Shown: in pieces, positions 35,296 through 46,282 of the stretch
How positions within the stretch are numbered: position 1 is the stretch's first letter
How the letters are laid out: every line of letters starts with the position of its first letter
DNA from: Siphonodentalium dalli
Lineage: Eukaryota > Mollusca > Scaphopoda > Gadilida > Siphonodentaliidae
DNA: 64,000 nt
Direction: 5' to 3'
Assembly (NCBI GenBank): GCA_032622095.1
Contig: CP136069.1
Coordinates: 11,672,036 to 11,736,035, forward strand
Program-made: the position numbers and the translations under genes
Notes under the pieces: generated by a model
Told to the model about the DNA's origin: nothing
Database searches by the model: none
The model's input: the letters and a program-made list of their open reading frames with translations, nothing else

Positions 35296-35560
35296 AACAA
35301 CAAAGTGAAGGGAATTATTGTGATTATTTAATTAACATAATATTCACTCATATTATTACAGTTATAATTAAAATCTATGTTATGTTGAAATTGGACATAT
35401 TTATGGGGGGAATAAAGGGAAGAATACGGGAACTATATTTTTAAATTCCGCGGATGGTGAAGCAGTATTGCGTGAAGCGGCACCAATCAGCTGATGGCTT
35501 CAAAAATGGTGTATTTATCGTCGTAAATGGTTAATTTCTTTGGATATGCGTATAATAAAA

Positions 35561-35718
35561 AGAGTATCTAGTGTTTTTGAGTGGATACCGAAAAATATGT
35601 CAATCGTGACCGAGACAAATGTTTATTTTCGCTCGCGGCAAGCCGCTCGCGAAAATAAACATTTGTCTCGCTCATGACATATTTTTCGGTATCCACTCAA
35701 AAACACTAGATATCCTCT
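35561..35718. repeat. Right terminal hairpin of the YR element
   Basis: Arms of about 77 bp (35561-35637 and 35643-35718) around a loop of a few bases near 35640. The arms share AGTGTTTTTGAGTGGATACC and AACATTTGTCTCG/CGAGACAAATGTT. Only a few mismatches are seen. Confidence 0.9.
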
Positions 35719-35743
35719 ATGTATGTGTTTTGTTATTTATAAA

Positions 35744-36378
35744 GTCAGAATACCGAGTTAATAAATGTCAGAATTCCGAGTTAAAAGACAGAATTTCCAA
35801 GTTGATAAAGTCAGAATTCCGAGTTAAACATACAGAATTCCGAGTTATAAAATCAGAATTCCGAGTTAAAAAGACAGAATTCCGAGTTAGAAAGACAGAA
35901 TTCCGAGTTAAAAATACAGAATTCAGAGTTATAAAGTCAGTATTCCGAGTTAAAAAGACAGAATCCAGAGTTTAAAAAGTCAGAATTCCGAGTTTAAAAA
36001 GTCAAAATTCCGAGTTAAAAAGACTGAATTCCCAGTTAAAAAGACAGAATTCCGAGTTTAGAAAGTCAGAATTCCGAGTTAATAAAGTAAAAATTCCGAG
36101 TTATAAAGTCAGAATTCCGAGTTAAAAAGACAGAATTTCGAGTTATAAAGTCAGAATTTCGAGTTTATAAAGTAAAAAATCCGAGTTATAAAGTCAGAAT
36201 TCCGAGTTATAAAGTCGTAATTCCGAGTTATGAAGACATAATATCAAGTTTATAAAGTCAGAATTCCGAGTTAAAAAGACAGAATTCCAAGTTGATAAAG
36301 TCAGAATTCCGAGTTATAAAGTCAGAATTCTGAGTTAAAAAGACAGAATTCCGAGTTATAAAGACAGAAAATTCCAAG
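35744..36378. repeat. ~21-22-bp minisatellite, about 29 copies
   Basis: Unit of the form CAGAATTCCGAGTTAAAAAG, with TTATAAAGT and TTGATAAAGT variants. Most units keep GAATTCCGAGTT. The open frame across its start merely translates the repeat (EFRVKKT) and is not a gene. It begins 20 bp after the right end of the YR element. Confidence 0.92.
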
Positions 36379-36487
36379 TTGTGACGTCATCAATTATTAT
36401 CTAGTACGAAGTTGCTGTTTTGAATTTCAGACCACCTTTGTCGCACAGTAGAATGGAGGGCTTAAAGCATTAATGTCCTAATAGAAA
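36377..36487. repeat. ~110-bp direct repeat, right copy
   Basis: Matches 33253-33367 in the same orientation (GTGACGTCATCAATTATTA, TTTGTCGCACAGTAGAA, CTTAAAGCATTAATG). It follows the minisatellite directly. Confidence 0.7.
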
Positions 36488-37361
36488 TATCTTGTGATTA
36501 CTGGTATTGCAAATGAGAATTATGAATATTGAATTACAAAGTTCATTCGTAGCGGTAGTTTACCTTTTATTGAGAAATAAGACACAATAAATAAGACACC
36601 ATAGTAACTACAGTCTACACCTATCGGGGCGAGTGAAAAGTGATCGAAATTTCTGATGTGAAATAATAAGAATGTCACCACGAATTTACCTTTCTACTCT
36701 GCGAAGGTGGGCCTTTAATGTACATCACTTGGTACTGTGCGAAACGAAATAATATATATTTAATATGGAATTAATTGTTATCATAAGACTACATACATGA
36801 ATGTGATAATCCATAAATATCATACTATTTTCTGGAATCGAAAGAAAACATATAATTGTGAACAAAGCAGAAGATACATTCGTGCAGGTTCAGGCGAACT
36901 CGGTCAATGCGGAAAGTTACACGATGAGGTTGTTCGTCGATTTTCTTTAAAATCGACACGCCACTTTACGCCATATAGTATCTCAGCCCCAGCGCTCACC
37001 CAGCGTCAAGAAAATAAAAAGACAGGTTGAATTCATTAAAAAATTTCCCGCTCCATTCTTGACAAGGTATAACTATTTTAACTTTGATGTTGGTAGTTTA
37101 TACCATGTATAGTCTAGCTGTCAACAAAGACTACGCGGAAGTACGAGTCGCCTAATTTTACTCTAATTACTTTTACTGATAATCAACCCAGGAAATATAG
37201 GCTTATGTAAATTTTATTTGAAGGGAATACCAGGGAATCTATAAACAGATTTTGATAAATAAAAAAACAAACAAATAAAACAAAAAAGCCACAGCTACCC
37301 CCATATGAGTGGTTTTGCCTTGGTTCGTTAATTACGCTAGCGTATGGTCATATTATTCTCC
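36488..37361. other. Gene-free interval before the right outer TIR
   Basis: Holds the second copy of the dispersed repeat (36795-37015, see 7437-7720) and the inverted TTGGTTCGTTAATTA near 37317 that mirrors AATAACGAACCAA at 33209. The short open frame at 36797-37030 is the repeat itself. Confidence 0.55.
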
Positions 37362-37705
37362 AAAGTGTGTGTCGTGTCACTTTAACATTCACCCACAGTG
37401 AGTGCCGAGTGTCTCTTTAAATTCACTTTATGAGTACCGAGTTTCCCTTTAACATTCAAGGCTGAAACTACCCCTCGTTCAGCGACGTCATCACGTAACA
37501 TACATGTAGATAATACACCGTTCATAGAGAGTGACCTAACATTATGCTAATTAGGGCCCCAACCGGTATACAAATAGACCATGACATCAGATTTAGCTAA
37601 TTAGACCACAAACATGGGTTCTGCAGAGAAAGTAGGTCATGTACTTCCGTGACGCAACAATATGTCTAGACTGACCCCAAACAGGGGTGGTCATCATCAA
37701 TCGGT
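37362..37705. repeat. Right outer TIR of the 9.1-kb composite element
   Basis: Inverse of 28571-28911, including the GAGTGCCGAGTGTCTC and TGAGTACCGAGT blocks, CCCCTCGTTCAGCGACGTCA and TAGACTGACCCCAAACAGGG. Confidence 0.78.
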
Positions 37706-38309
37706 AGTTCAATCGGTTGCTGACAAGCCATCCTGTTTGTAAATACTGTTTGTAAATTCTAAGATAAAAATAATTTGAAGAGAACTATCACAACGTATAA
37801 GTGTTTCATTCGGGTAACCGCTTTCTTATATCAACATGCAAACAAAAGTTTATTTTATTGCTCAGTACATTCAGTTAATAATGGAATGTGGATGCCAGCA
37901 TTAAACATGGGGTTTTCGCAGTGAGTAAATGTGCACACAATTTTGTATTCAAACACCAAAACCTCGTTTTAACTGGATCGCTGATGTTCAACAGCGACAC
38001 TTCCCATGCATTTTGCATACTCATGTGAACAGTACTGTAACATTGACAGTCATTGTATCACCAAATATTGCTTGAATCTCGGTTTTGTTGACCATTTACC
38101 AAAGAGATTGTATCGATTGTGAAACGACTCGCGCTTCAAGAAAAGTAAAAAAAACGCATGATCATGTTATCCATGCCTTGTCGACAATCAACATAAGAAC
38201 AAAACCAATCCATTGTTCAACATTTTCTCTTGGTGATAATGATTTTACTGACTAATGCGAACGCCTTACGTACCTTTAATATTCACCATAAAATGTTCAA
38301 GCTCGGCAC
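37706..38309. other. Gene-free interval
   Basis: No domain, long ORF or clear repeat boundary recognised. Confidence 0.5.
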
Positions 38310-38765
38310 ACATGTTAGATCATGCCATGAATCTTTACTCTGGCAACCCCCGTAGATATCATTTTTCATATGTTGGGAAACCTTGGGAACATTTTTTTAT
38401 TATTGAGCAAACCACGCAGGGAATATATTTCTGTGTTAGTACTTGTTCCTTGGCAATAAATTCCCAGCTCAAGATTGCAAGATTTGTGTAGCTTTGTGAG
38501 CCAACATCCATGAAATTCCAAGCGACGCATAGTAAAATCGATTCATTCAAGTCCACCAAACCATGCAATCTCGAGTTGGGACCTTTACCTGCTATAAAAT
38601 ACAATGTTATCCGGAACATGTATAACTGAGCATTATATTATTACCTGCATTTTTAAAATTTTTATAAAACTTCCCTGTCAGAGCAACAAAATATTTTGAA
38701 CTGGTGGAGTATGGTCACTTGGCGAAGCCAGAGTAGATATGCATGACACGATCTATACACGTGGA
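38310..38765. mobile_element. Foldback MITE of the GATCATG...CTGGCTA family
   Basis: The left end has TTAGATCATGCCATGAATC and the right end GCCAGAGTAGATATGCATG followed by ACGATCTA. Interior TTAGTACTTGTTCCTTGGCA and CAAGATTGCAAGATTT match the copies near 58515 and 22870. Confidence 0.65.
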
Positions 38766-38792
38766 TATACACTGTCCTGTTTCAATTTGAGA

Positions 38793-39255
38793 CCCGCCAT
38801 ATCAAATCCAGTCATAAGTCGGGATTTTTTGTACCCTGTGCCAATGCATTCTCTTATATATGCGAGTCGACCATAGGTCGCCTCGCATATAAAAGAGAAT
38901 GCATTGGCCTAACAATTTTTTATCATTTTTTTAAAATAAATGTTTCTGACAATTTTGAGGACATAAAATAAAAAAACATCCATTACCCTGCAGGGAGCCC
39001 CACATATATATATATATATATAAGCATATAGAAGAGTGTCGTCTGCTCATGTTTGTCTGGGACTCTGTATGGGTGAAATTATAAAATTGTTAAAGAATTC
39101 AAGACAAAATTATTAAAATTGTAAAACATTGTTAGGCCAATGCATTCTCTTGTATATGCGAGGCGACCTATGGTCGACTCACATATATAAGAGAATGCAT
39201 TGGCACAGGGTAAACAAATCCCAACTAACGACTGGATTTGATATGGCGGGTCACA
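38793..39255. mobile_element. ~460-bp MITE whose TIRs each contain a palindrome
   Basis: The terminal repeats (about 38793-38938 and 39117-39255, ~135 bp) are inverted to each other, beginning GACCCGCCATATCAAATCCA. Within each arm, CCAATGCATTCTCTTATATA is itself inverted about 30 bp later around a GGTCG/CGACC centre. The ~180-bp middle has a TA microsatellite (39004-39022). Confidence 0.82.
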
Positions 39256-40266
39256 TTTTATACTGGAACTTTATATGTTTTCTGTGTTTCACCATTGTAT
39301 TAAAAATAACAATGTGAGCACTTTCTCGTTCAATAAGTCTTGTATAGTTAAAATCTGTGTTAAACGTTTTTTTTTATTTGACCGACTTGGGGGACGTACT
39401 TAAATGTTATCTATATGTGTTTTAGCCTGTCTGCGGACTTTTCTAAATAGTTAGTCCAAATATCTGTTGGTGTTTTTGTATTAAAGTTTGAAGAAATTTA
39501 TATTTAATTTATTGGCAATATAAAATCAAAATCGTCAAACATTTGAGTTTTAATTAGCTCAAACAAATTAAGTGTTCCGATATTTAATGCAGCTCGCCGA
39601 CACGCTCTTGACGCCAACTTACATGAGTGGGGGAGGAGCCACTCTATGACGTCCCTCAGTTGATTTATTCCCTCGCGTATTCTTAAAAAATAATGCCCAC
39701 GGGCATTCTTAAAAAATAATGACCGTTGGCGTTAAAATAATGCTCATGCCATCAAAACGCTTGAGCGTTCTGACAGATAAGAGCCGTATCCGGACAAAGG
39801 GATAACACGCCGGTGGGTTTTAAAAATAAGTAATCAGTTGTTTGACTGTAATGGACAGAGTTACCTTCCTGACCCGATAAAAATAACAACCGATGCGAAT
39901 AAATTGGACTATAATGAAAGTAGTTACCAATGTAAATAGAAAAACGGGACTGTTCGATTCACTCTCCAAAAATGTCTACGAAATGAATAACAAACTTAGA
40001 AATATTGAATTATCATGCAAACACTCACGGGACGAGTCGGATCAATATAAACGAGACATGCTAACCTAGAAAACATCATGCAAACACTCACGGGACGAGT
40101 CGGATCAATATAAACGAGACATGCTAACCTAGAAAAAATCATGCAACAAGTAAAAGGATTCAAATTTAATATGGAGAAGCAAGTGAATTGAATGTTACAC
40201 GATAGAGCTAAATCGGCATTGAAGATGCATTATCCGAATTAATGCTCCCAAATTACTATTTCTTTG
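39256..40266. other. Gene-free interval with short tandem repeats
   Basis: A short duplication (ATTCTTAAAAAATAATG, twice) lies near 39680-39722. A 66-bp unit beginning CATGCAAACACTCACGGGAC is present twice at 40011-40142. No coding evidence. Confidence 0.6.
40011..40142. repeat. 66-bp tandem duplication
   Basis: Two nearly identical copies starting at 40011 and 40077, each containing GGGACGAGTCGGATCAATAT. Confidence 0.9.
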
Positions 40267-41661
40267 GCTTAAGGGTGGATACACACATGCATGTAATCTC
40301 TGTAAATATCGTGTATTTGGAGTTTTACATGGATCATACACACCGTGTAATATGTGTCCGCTGACAACCCAATCATTGCGACTGTGTTTGACCACAGTGA
40401 GTTAAACTCTTAACCGCTGAAGAGCCGTTGACTGGGACGAAGTCGTCAGGCCGCTTAAAATAATTATTCGCGCGATAACTGAAATGGTTGACGTTCTGTT
40501 TAAATCATTGTCAGTATTCTATTGATGTTAATACCAGTGATGGCCTCTTCCACAACGCAGGGGGCTATGACCCCCAACATACACGGGGAGCTATATTATC
40601 CCAGAAGCTACCGAATTCACCATTGCATATTTCCTCGACGGGGGGGGGGGGGGGTGGGGTGTGCACGCAGCACCCTGAGTCCTGACACCCTGCTTTATAA
40701 ATATCGAAGTCATGTCTGTTTTCTACGAGTGATTAATCTAATATGCAGCAATTTATGCTATTCATATAATTATGAACATATTATACAGCTTTAACTTTGA
40801 ATGCATGGGGTCGCTGTTTGTCTTCATTCGGCGAAAAGGTTGCCTACCTACGAGTTCCCAACTACGTCACCTTTCATCTCTTGTGTTATACAGTTATACA
40901 TGTATACGCAAAATTTGCAACTATGGAATATTTAAGTAAAACATTATATTGTAATTCTTGCCCAGATAATCCCGGCTGATACATTCAATTAACTCCCTTA
41001 GTTATTGGAAGCTTTCGAGAACCAGCCCCTCCCCCAATCATGGATTATGGTAGAAAATGTTATAATTCAAGCTTGTGACAGGTAGGAGCTTGTTCAACCT
41101 TCGGCTTGAGAAACATATATATAAATGGGGGGGGGGGGGGGGGGGGGGGGGTGTCATTCTTTTTAATTTCAACGCTGTACCTGCATTATTTGTTGGCGCT
41201 AATGAATATTTGCAATCCCAATTGAATTAATGTTATCACATGAGCTCGCTCTCAAATTATCAGAGAAATCTCAACAAGCCGGTATCATCCTATAAAAGAA
41301 TTCTGCATATTTTATTTCTGTTTTGGATGACCCTGTTTCCAAGAAATGACAGACACAAATCAAGTATAAAATCGACCGGCTCTAATCCACTTTTCGAAAT
41401 GAATTATAACTCGTGAAAAACAGCAACATATATCAGACAAGAATTACTCATTTCGGCATCCATGAAAGAAGACATGTTTATGACTGGCCTGAAATTTCTT
41501 GATGGCAGTTTGTTTGATAATGGCTTATAACTACTCACTGGTGAAATTGATCTCTCGCGCGCAGGTGATTAATTTTTGTCAATTATTGGTGTGGCCATGT
41601 AAAATACATGTATTTTACATACAGACATTACATGCATGTGTGTATCCACCCTAAGGGGTGA
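40267..41661. mobile_element. ~1.4-kb TIR element with a 25-G tract
   Basis: The left end AGGGTGGATACACACATGCA is inverted at the right end (TGCATGTGTGTATCCACCCT), extending through ATGTAAT and TCTGTA (~35 bp in all). The inside has no transposase-like ORF. It carries a 15-G run at 40640-40654 and an uninterrupted 25-G run at 41127-41151. Probably non-autonomous and hAT-like by its AGGG-type ends, which is tentative. Confidence 0.65.
41127..41151 (+). repeat. 25-nt guanine homopolymer
   Basis: An uninterrupted G run after an ATATATATAAAT stretch. Strong G-quadruplex potential. Its length is likely to be unreliable in assembly. Confidence 0.9.
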
Positions 41662-41754
41662 ACAGTCGTTCAAACCGAAGATCTCGGACAAAATTGCGGT
41701 TGAAGATGGATAACTCTAAAATCAACCCATACTCAAGTGATAAAACGGCCATAT

Positions 41755-43690
41755 TTCGTTGAGCTTGTTAAGTTGGTTAGGCGTTCGGCGCTAGACATTC
41801 AGTTGATATTCGACTTAGAAAAGTTTGACTTAAAGGCACGTGAGGCCTTAATTGTCGAAAATATTCATATTTGTTCCAAGCACTGTAAACAGAAAAACAT
41901 TAAAACGCATACAGTTTCGTTCATATATACCATGACCATCGCGTAAACAGCATGTTATCGTAAAGACCTACTATATTTTACCGAAGCAAGAGCCTGGTTG
42001 TGTTACAGAAGACCGCACAATGCGCTGGCTAATCACACACAAATGGCATAAACGCTCTTTATTAGTTCCATATCAGGAATTCACCAACAAAGAACGCTCT
42101 TTATGTTTACCATCATAATATAAACAAACGCCAGAAAAGTAACTTTTTATGCTTTTGTTTACATAACAATGGTCAAACATATGACAATAACATACTGTTC
42201 ATGCGATATTTCTTATTTGTATATGGACAAAGTCTATCTACATTTTGATGTTCTTTCTGTTTGTAGCGGTTTTTGATGGGTGGAGATATTTTCACAGGAT
42301 ACCCACCGCCAAGACCAACCGTACCTTTAAAAATCGATTTTTCGTTTTTCAAGTGAAAGGTCTTATATTGACCCGATTCGTGCTCCGCCACACGAATCTG
42401 GTCAAAATTCCATCGTTTTCCCCAATTTCTGGAACACCGCTGGACTAGGGCGCTATATACAAGCCGTGTTTATGGGCAGATTGGCTCCAAATTTGGTGCG
42501 GACATCTGTCCCGACTAGGAGTCACCGTGACCAATTGCATTGGTCGCAGACTAGAACCCATTTATAAATATTAAGTAAAATCGAATGTCAAACTAGCAGT
42601 TTAACATTCGTTTAGCGTTCGACCTAGAAAATTTCGACCCAAAAAATAATTTTCAGTTTTTCGAATGAAAGGTCTTATTTTGACCCAATTCCTGCCCCGC
42701 CTCACGAATCTGGTAAAAATTCCATCGTCACCCCCGATTTCTGGACCTCCGCTGGACTTTTTCTCTCAGATGATTTTGTATAGGCCGCTATAGAGGGCAC
42801 AGGCCATGCTTATTGACCGACCGGCCCCAAATTTGGTGAGGGAATGCCTCCCCACTAATAATGGTTATAACCAAATGCACGGATCGCAGACTGTTACCGA
42901 TTTCAAAAGCAAATCAAATATTTTCGTGTGAAGTTGGTTACGCCTTCGGCGTCAGACATTCAGTTGATATTCGAGTTAGAAACTTTCGACCCAAAAAATA
43001 ATTTTCAGTTTTTCGAGTGATAGGTCTTATTTTGACCTAGTTCATGCTCCACCACAGAAAATCATGTAAGGGAAATTTTTCAAGTTCAGCGATGGTCCGG
43101 AAATTGGGGGAAACGTTGGAATTTTGGCCAGATTCGTGTGGCGGAGCACGAATTTGGTCAAAATAAGACATTTCACTCGAAAATCTGAAAATCGATTTTT
43201 AAGTCAAACTGTTCTAAGTCGAATATCAACTGAATATCTAACACCGAACCGATTTCATAAAAATATTTGATTTTTCTTGACCATTACTAGTGTGGGGCCG
43301 GTCGTTTAATACGCATGGACTAGCGGTGCCCTCTGTATAGTGGCCTATACACAATCATTTAAGCGAAATTTCTAAGTCCAGCGGGGGTCTGGAAAATGGG
43401 AAAACCGAAGAAATTGGGACCAAATTCGAGTTGGGGAGTACGTATTGGGTAAAAAGAACACATTTCGCGCAAAAATAAAAATCCAGCGATGGTCTGAAAA
43501 TGGGAAAACCGAGGAAACTTTATAAACTTCGAGCTGTGGAGCACGAACTAAATCAATGGAGCACCTCTCCCGCCAAAACACGAAATTGGAATTTTAATGA
43601 AATGTTCTAAGTTGAATGTCAAAGGAATGTCGAACGCCCAACCAACTTCACGCGAATGTCAAACGAATGGCGAACGCCAAACGCCTAACT
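41755..43690. mobile_element. ~1.9-kb foldback element
   Basis: Boxes such as GTTGGTTAGGCGTTCGGCG, GACATTCAGTTGATATTCGA, GGTCTTATTTTGACC and GACCTCCGCTGGACTT occur forward in the left half (41755-43055, partly as two tandem units) and inverted in the right half (43136-43690). The inner stem is the closest match (42931-43055 against 43136-43251) with an ~80-bp loop. Small open frames here fall in the arms and are not genes. Pieces recur at 46216-46810. Confidence 0.75.
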
Positions 43691-44759
43691 AACCTCACAC
43701 ACCTAGACAAAACCATTGTAGAAACAGTGATAGAAGATTCCTAAAGTAAAGTAATGCTGTATTATTTAACATGAAGACGGTACATGGAGTCTATTCAGGT
43801 TATGAACTGACAAAATATGCAGATGTCTCCATTATCAATCGTAACACTCCGATTGTGCGCCGAGCGAATTGAATGGGTTCTATTTTTGACGAAGCTAGGA
43901 AGTTCTTTGTAATTAATCTTTGAAGAATAATTTAGTGATACGTCTGTAGTAAAAAAAAAATTGCATAGTATTAACATTTAAAGTTCCATGAAGTTTTTAT
44001 GAATATTTGTAAGAAACACAGTTGGCATGAAAGCTGATTTCGAGAAGATTCGAAATTATTTAATCAATTTTTCCATTGGAATAATACCACCAATAGGAGA
44101 AACTTCCATGCTTTGACAATGAAACATTTCGACACATTTTGTGGTTCATAATTTTTATCCCTTGGTGATGAAAACCCTATAAATGGACATGTCTAGTAAG
44201 TCTACTAAGTGTTAGGGACCAGGTAAATGAAACCTTTGACGATAGAACAGGGCCGCGAGATTAGGATTTGGTTTTTGAAAACAGAGAAATCCGAGGAAAC
44301 ACGCTCAGAGTTAATGTTCCATTAGACTCGGATCCAGAACGTTCCATAATCGATTTTGATAGTCTTAATATTTATTCAAAGAATGCGCGATTTGTGATTA
44401 ATATTTCCTCTATAAGGTTTCATAATCAATTCTTCTCTTAGGATGATGCAGTGAAAAATATGGTTACTGTACACCGGGTTGACTGCGGGGATGAGTGAAT
44501 TGATAAGGTGTCAGGTCACCATTCATCGATACTATACTCTCACTGTGAAAGACAGTCGCCATATAAAACTATTCAATAATTTCGCCATGACAAAATGCGA
44601 CATATAAATAGATTTGTTAATTTGCGGTGACATGTATTTGTATGTTTACAGGGGCACAAATTCAGAGGGGTTTAATGCATAAAGGTAGATTTTTACGATA
44701 CACGACAGTTGACAGGGGCTCCAAAGTTTAGGGGGTGATTCAATACTCCCTAAAATTCA
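43691..44759. other. Gene-free interval
   Basis: No coding or RNA feature recognised; an A-rich tract lies near 43951-43961. The 118-bp satellite fades in from about 44700. Confidence 0.5.
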
Positions 44760-45600
44760 GTGCAGTGACTGTGTGTGGCTTTTGATCAGACAACTGTGTG
44801 TGGTCCCCGATGATAGACGTTAGATGACACCAAACAGTTGCCAAACTTTCAACAAAGTTTGCGGTCAAAAATCGAAGTTTACAGTTTTCGTAGTTTTTAT
44901 CGGATTTTGACCAGATAAGGACTTATGGGGGTTGACACCAAAAAGTAGCCAAAATATGTGATAAAAAGACAAATTAAATTTGATAGATTTGTAGTTTTGA
45001 CTATATTTTGACTGGATAAAGACTTTGGTGTGGCCCCGACCATTGAAAAAAGATTAAACCGAAAAATTGCCTAATTCGGGTTAAAAATCTTCGTAGTTTT
45101 TACTAGTTTCGACACAATTTCGGGACAAAAAAGCAAGTGGCCCAAACCATGCAAGTAAGATGATACCAAAAAGTTGTCAACATTTTATCAATATTTGAGG
45201 TAAAAATCGAACCTTACAGTATTCGTAGTTTTGTCCGGATTTGATTGGATAAAGACTACTATGGTGGTCCTCGACCATAGATGTAAGATAATATTGAAAA
45301 TGTTGCCAAATAGTTAAATTTCGACACAATTTCTGATTAAAAGACAAATTATTTTGTTTTCATAGTTATTACCGGTTTGTGACCAGATAACGACAACTAT
45401 CTGTTGGCACTGAACCAAAGAAGTCAGATCACACACAAAGTTATCAAAATTGGTGGTAAAATTTATTCGAAAAAATTTGGGGTAAAAAACTTATATTTAC
45501 AGTTTTCGTAGTATTAACCTGTTCTTGGCCTGATAAAGATTGCCCAGGGTTGACCATGAGCAAAAAGTTTTCAAAAGTTTGACAAAATTTGAGGTAAAAA
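44760..45600 (-). repeat. ~118-bp satellite, inverted block
   Basis: About seven units in the orientation opposite to 47930-49750, recognised by TTTTCGTAGTTTTTATCGGA and GACCAGATAAGGAC-type boxes. Confidence 0.8.
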
Positions 45601-46282
45601 GGTTCGATTCAGAAGTTGCAATATCACACACAGGTTTATTTGCGAATTTATGAACTTGTCCAACAGTTCTCATTAGTGACTTAACTGCTGCTGCCCAACT
45701 ATCTTTGACACATCCCTGTTATATTAAGCCACCGATGCCAGTCGGTTCTCCCAGATCAAACTATTTACTATTTGTAGCGAATTAATTTGACAGTGTTTTT
45801 TCGTTTGCTCTGCCAATTTTTGAGAAAATCTATTCACTATGGTATAGCCATTGGCCTTCCACACAAACGACAATTTGCCAACAATTTATATATTGCTTTT
45901 CTTGTATTTAAGCAGTAATTTCACATAACGTTTGGCCATCGTTTGTCTATTATGAAGTCCCTACGTGATTATCTTAAAATATAGGAAGAAGGTGGATACT
46001 GGTGATAAAATATTCCATTTTAGTTGGGAAGGCTACCATTAGATCTGTCCATACATGTAGAAGTTGTACAATATGTTTTTATCGAGAAATATTGAGTTTG
46101 AAATTCACGGTATATTTCCTCCTGTATTAAAGCGTGGACATCGTTCCGGTGCCGTCCATGAATTTTGTGTTCATCGTCTGTTTTACAAGTAAGTTTTTGA
46201 ACAGTTTATCCTGAAATTTTGACCTAATTCCTTCTCCGCCTCACGAATCTGGTCAAAATTCCATCGTCACCCCCCGATTTCT

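Larger units (their letters stand above)
33423..35725 (+). mobile_element. Crypton-type YR element with hairpin ends and 17-bp inverted termini
   Basis: The ~2.3-kb segment starts CATACATAGAGGATCTC and ends with the inverse of CATACATAGAGGATATC. Directly inside each terminus is a long hairpin (33430-33581 and 35561-35718), and between them lies one YR gene (33628-35295). Classical Cryptons are described as lacking TIRs, so these ends are unusual. The two hairpins differ in sequence and share only the AGAGGATMTC-type base. The element sits inside the 9.1-kb composite. Confidence 0.65.
28571..37705. mobile_element. ~9.1-kb composite element bounded by ~340-bp TIRs
   Basis: The left arm 28571-28911 and right arm 37362-37705 are inverted matches (for example CCCTGTTTGGGGTCAGTCTA against its complement), roughly 85-90% identical by eye with indels. 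Inside are an AT-rich-bordered sub-element (28912-33208), a second sub-element bounded by inverted AACGAACCAA sequences (33209 and ~37330), a Crypton-type YR element and a minisatellite. It may be one large transposon that accumulated insertions, or TIRs brought together by nesting. No transposase was recognised other than the YR. No target duplication found. Confidence 0.65.

Noticed and set aside
35619-35975. 118-codon open frame with EFRVKKT repeats
   Set aside because: It translates the right hairpin and then the ~21-bp minisatellite; the repeat length happens to keep one frame open.
28571-37705. Polinton/Maverick or virophage-like element
   Set aside because: The size and TIRs raised the idea, but no DNA polymerase, packaging ATPase, capsid or protease is seen; a YR and one unknown ORF are not enough.
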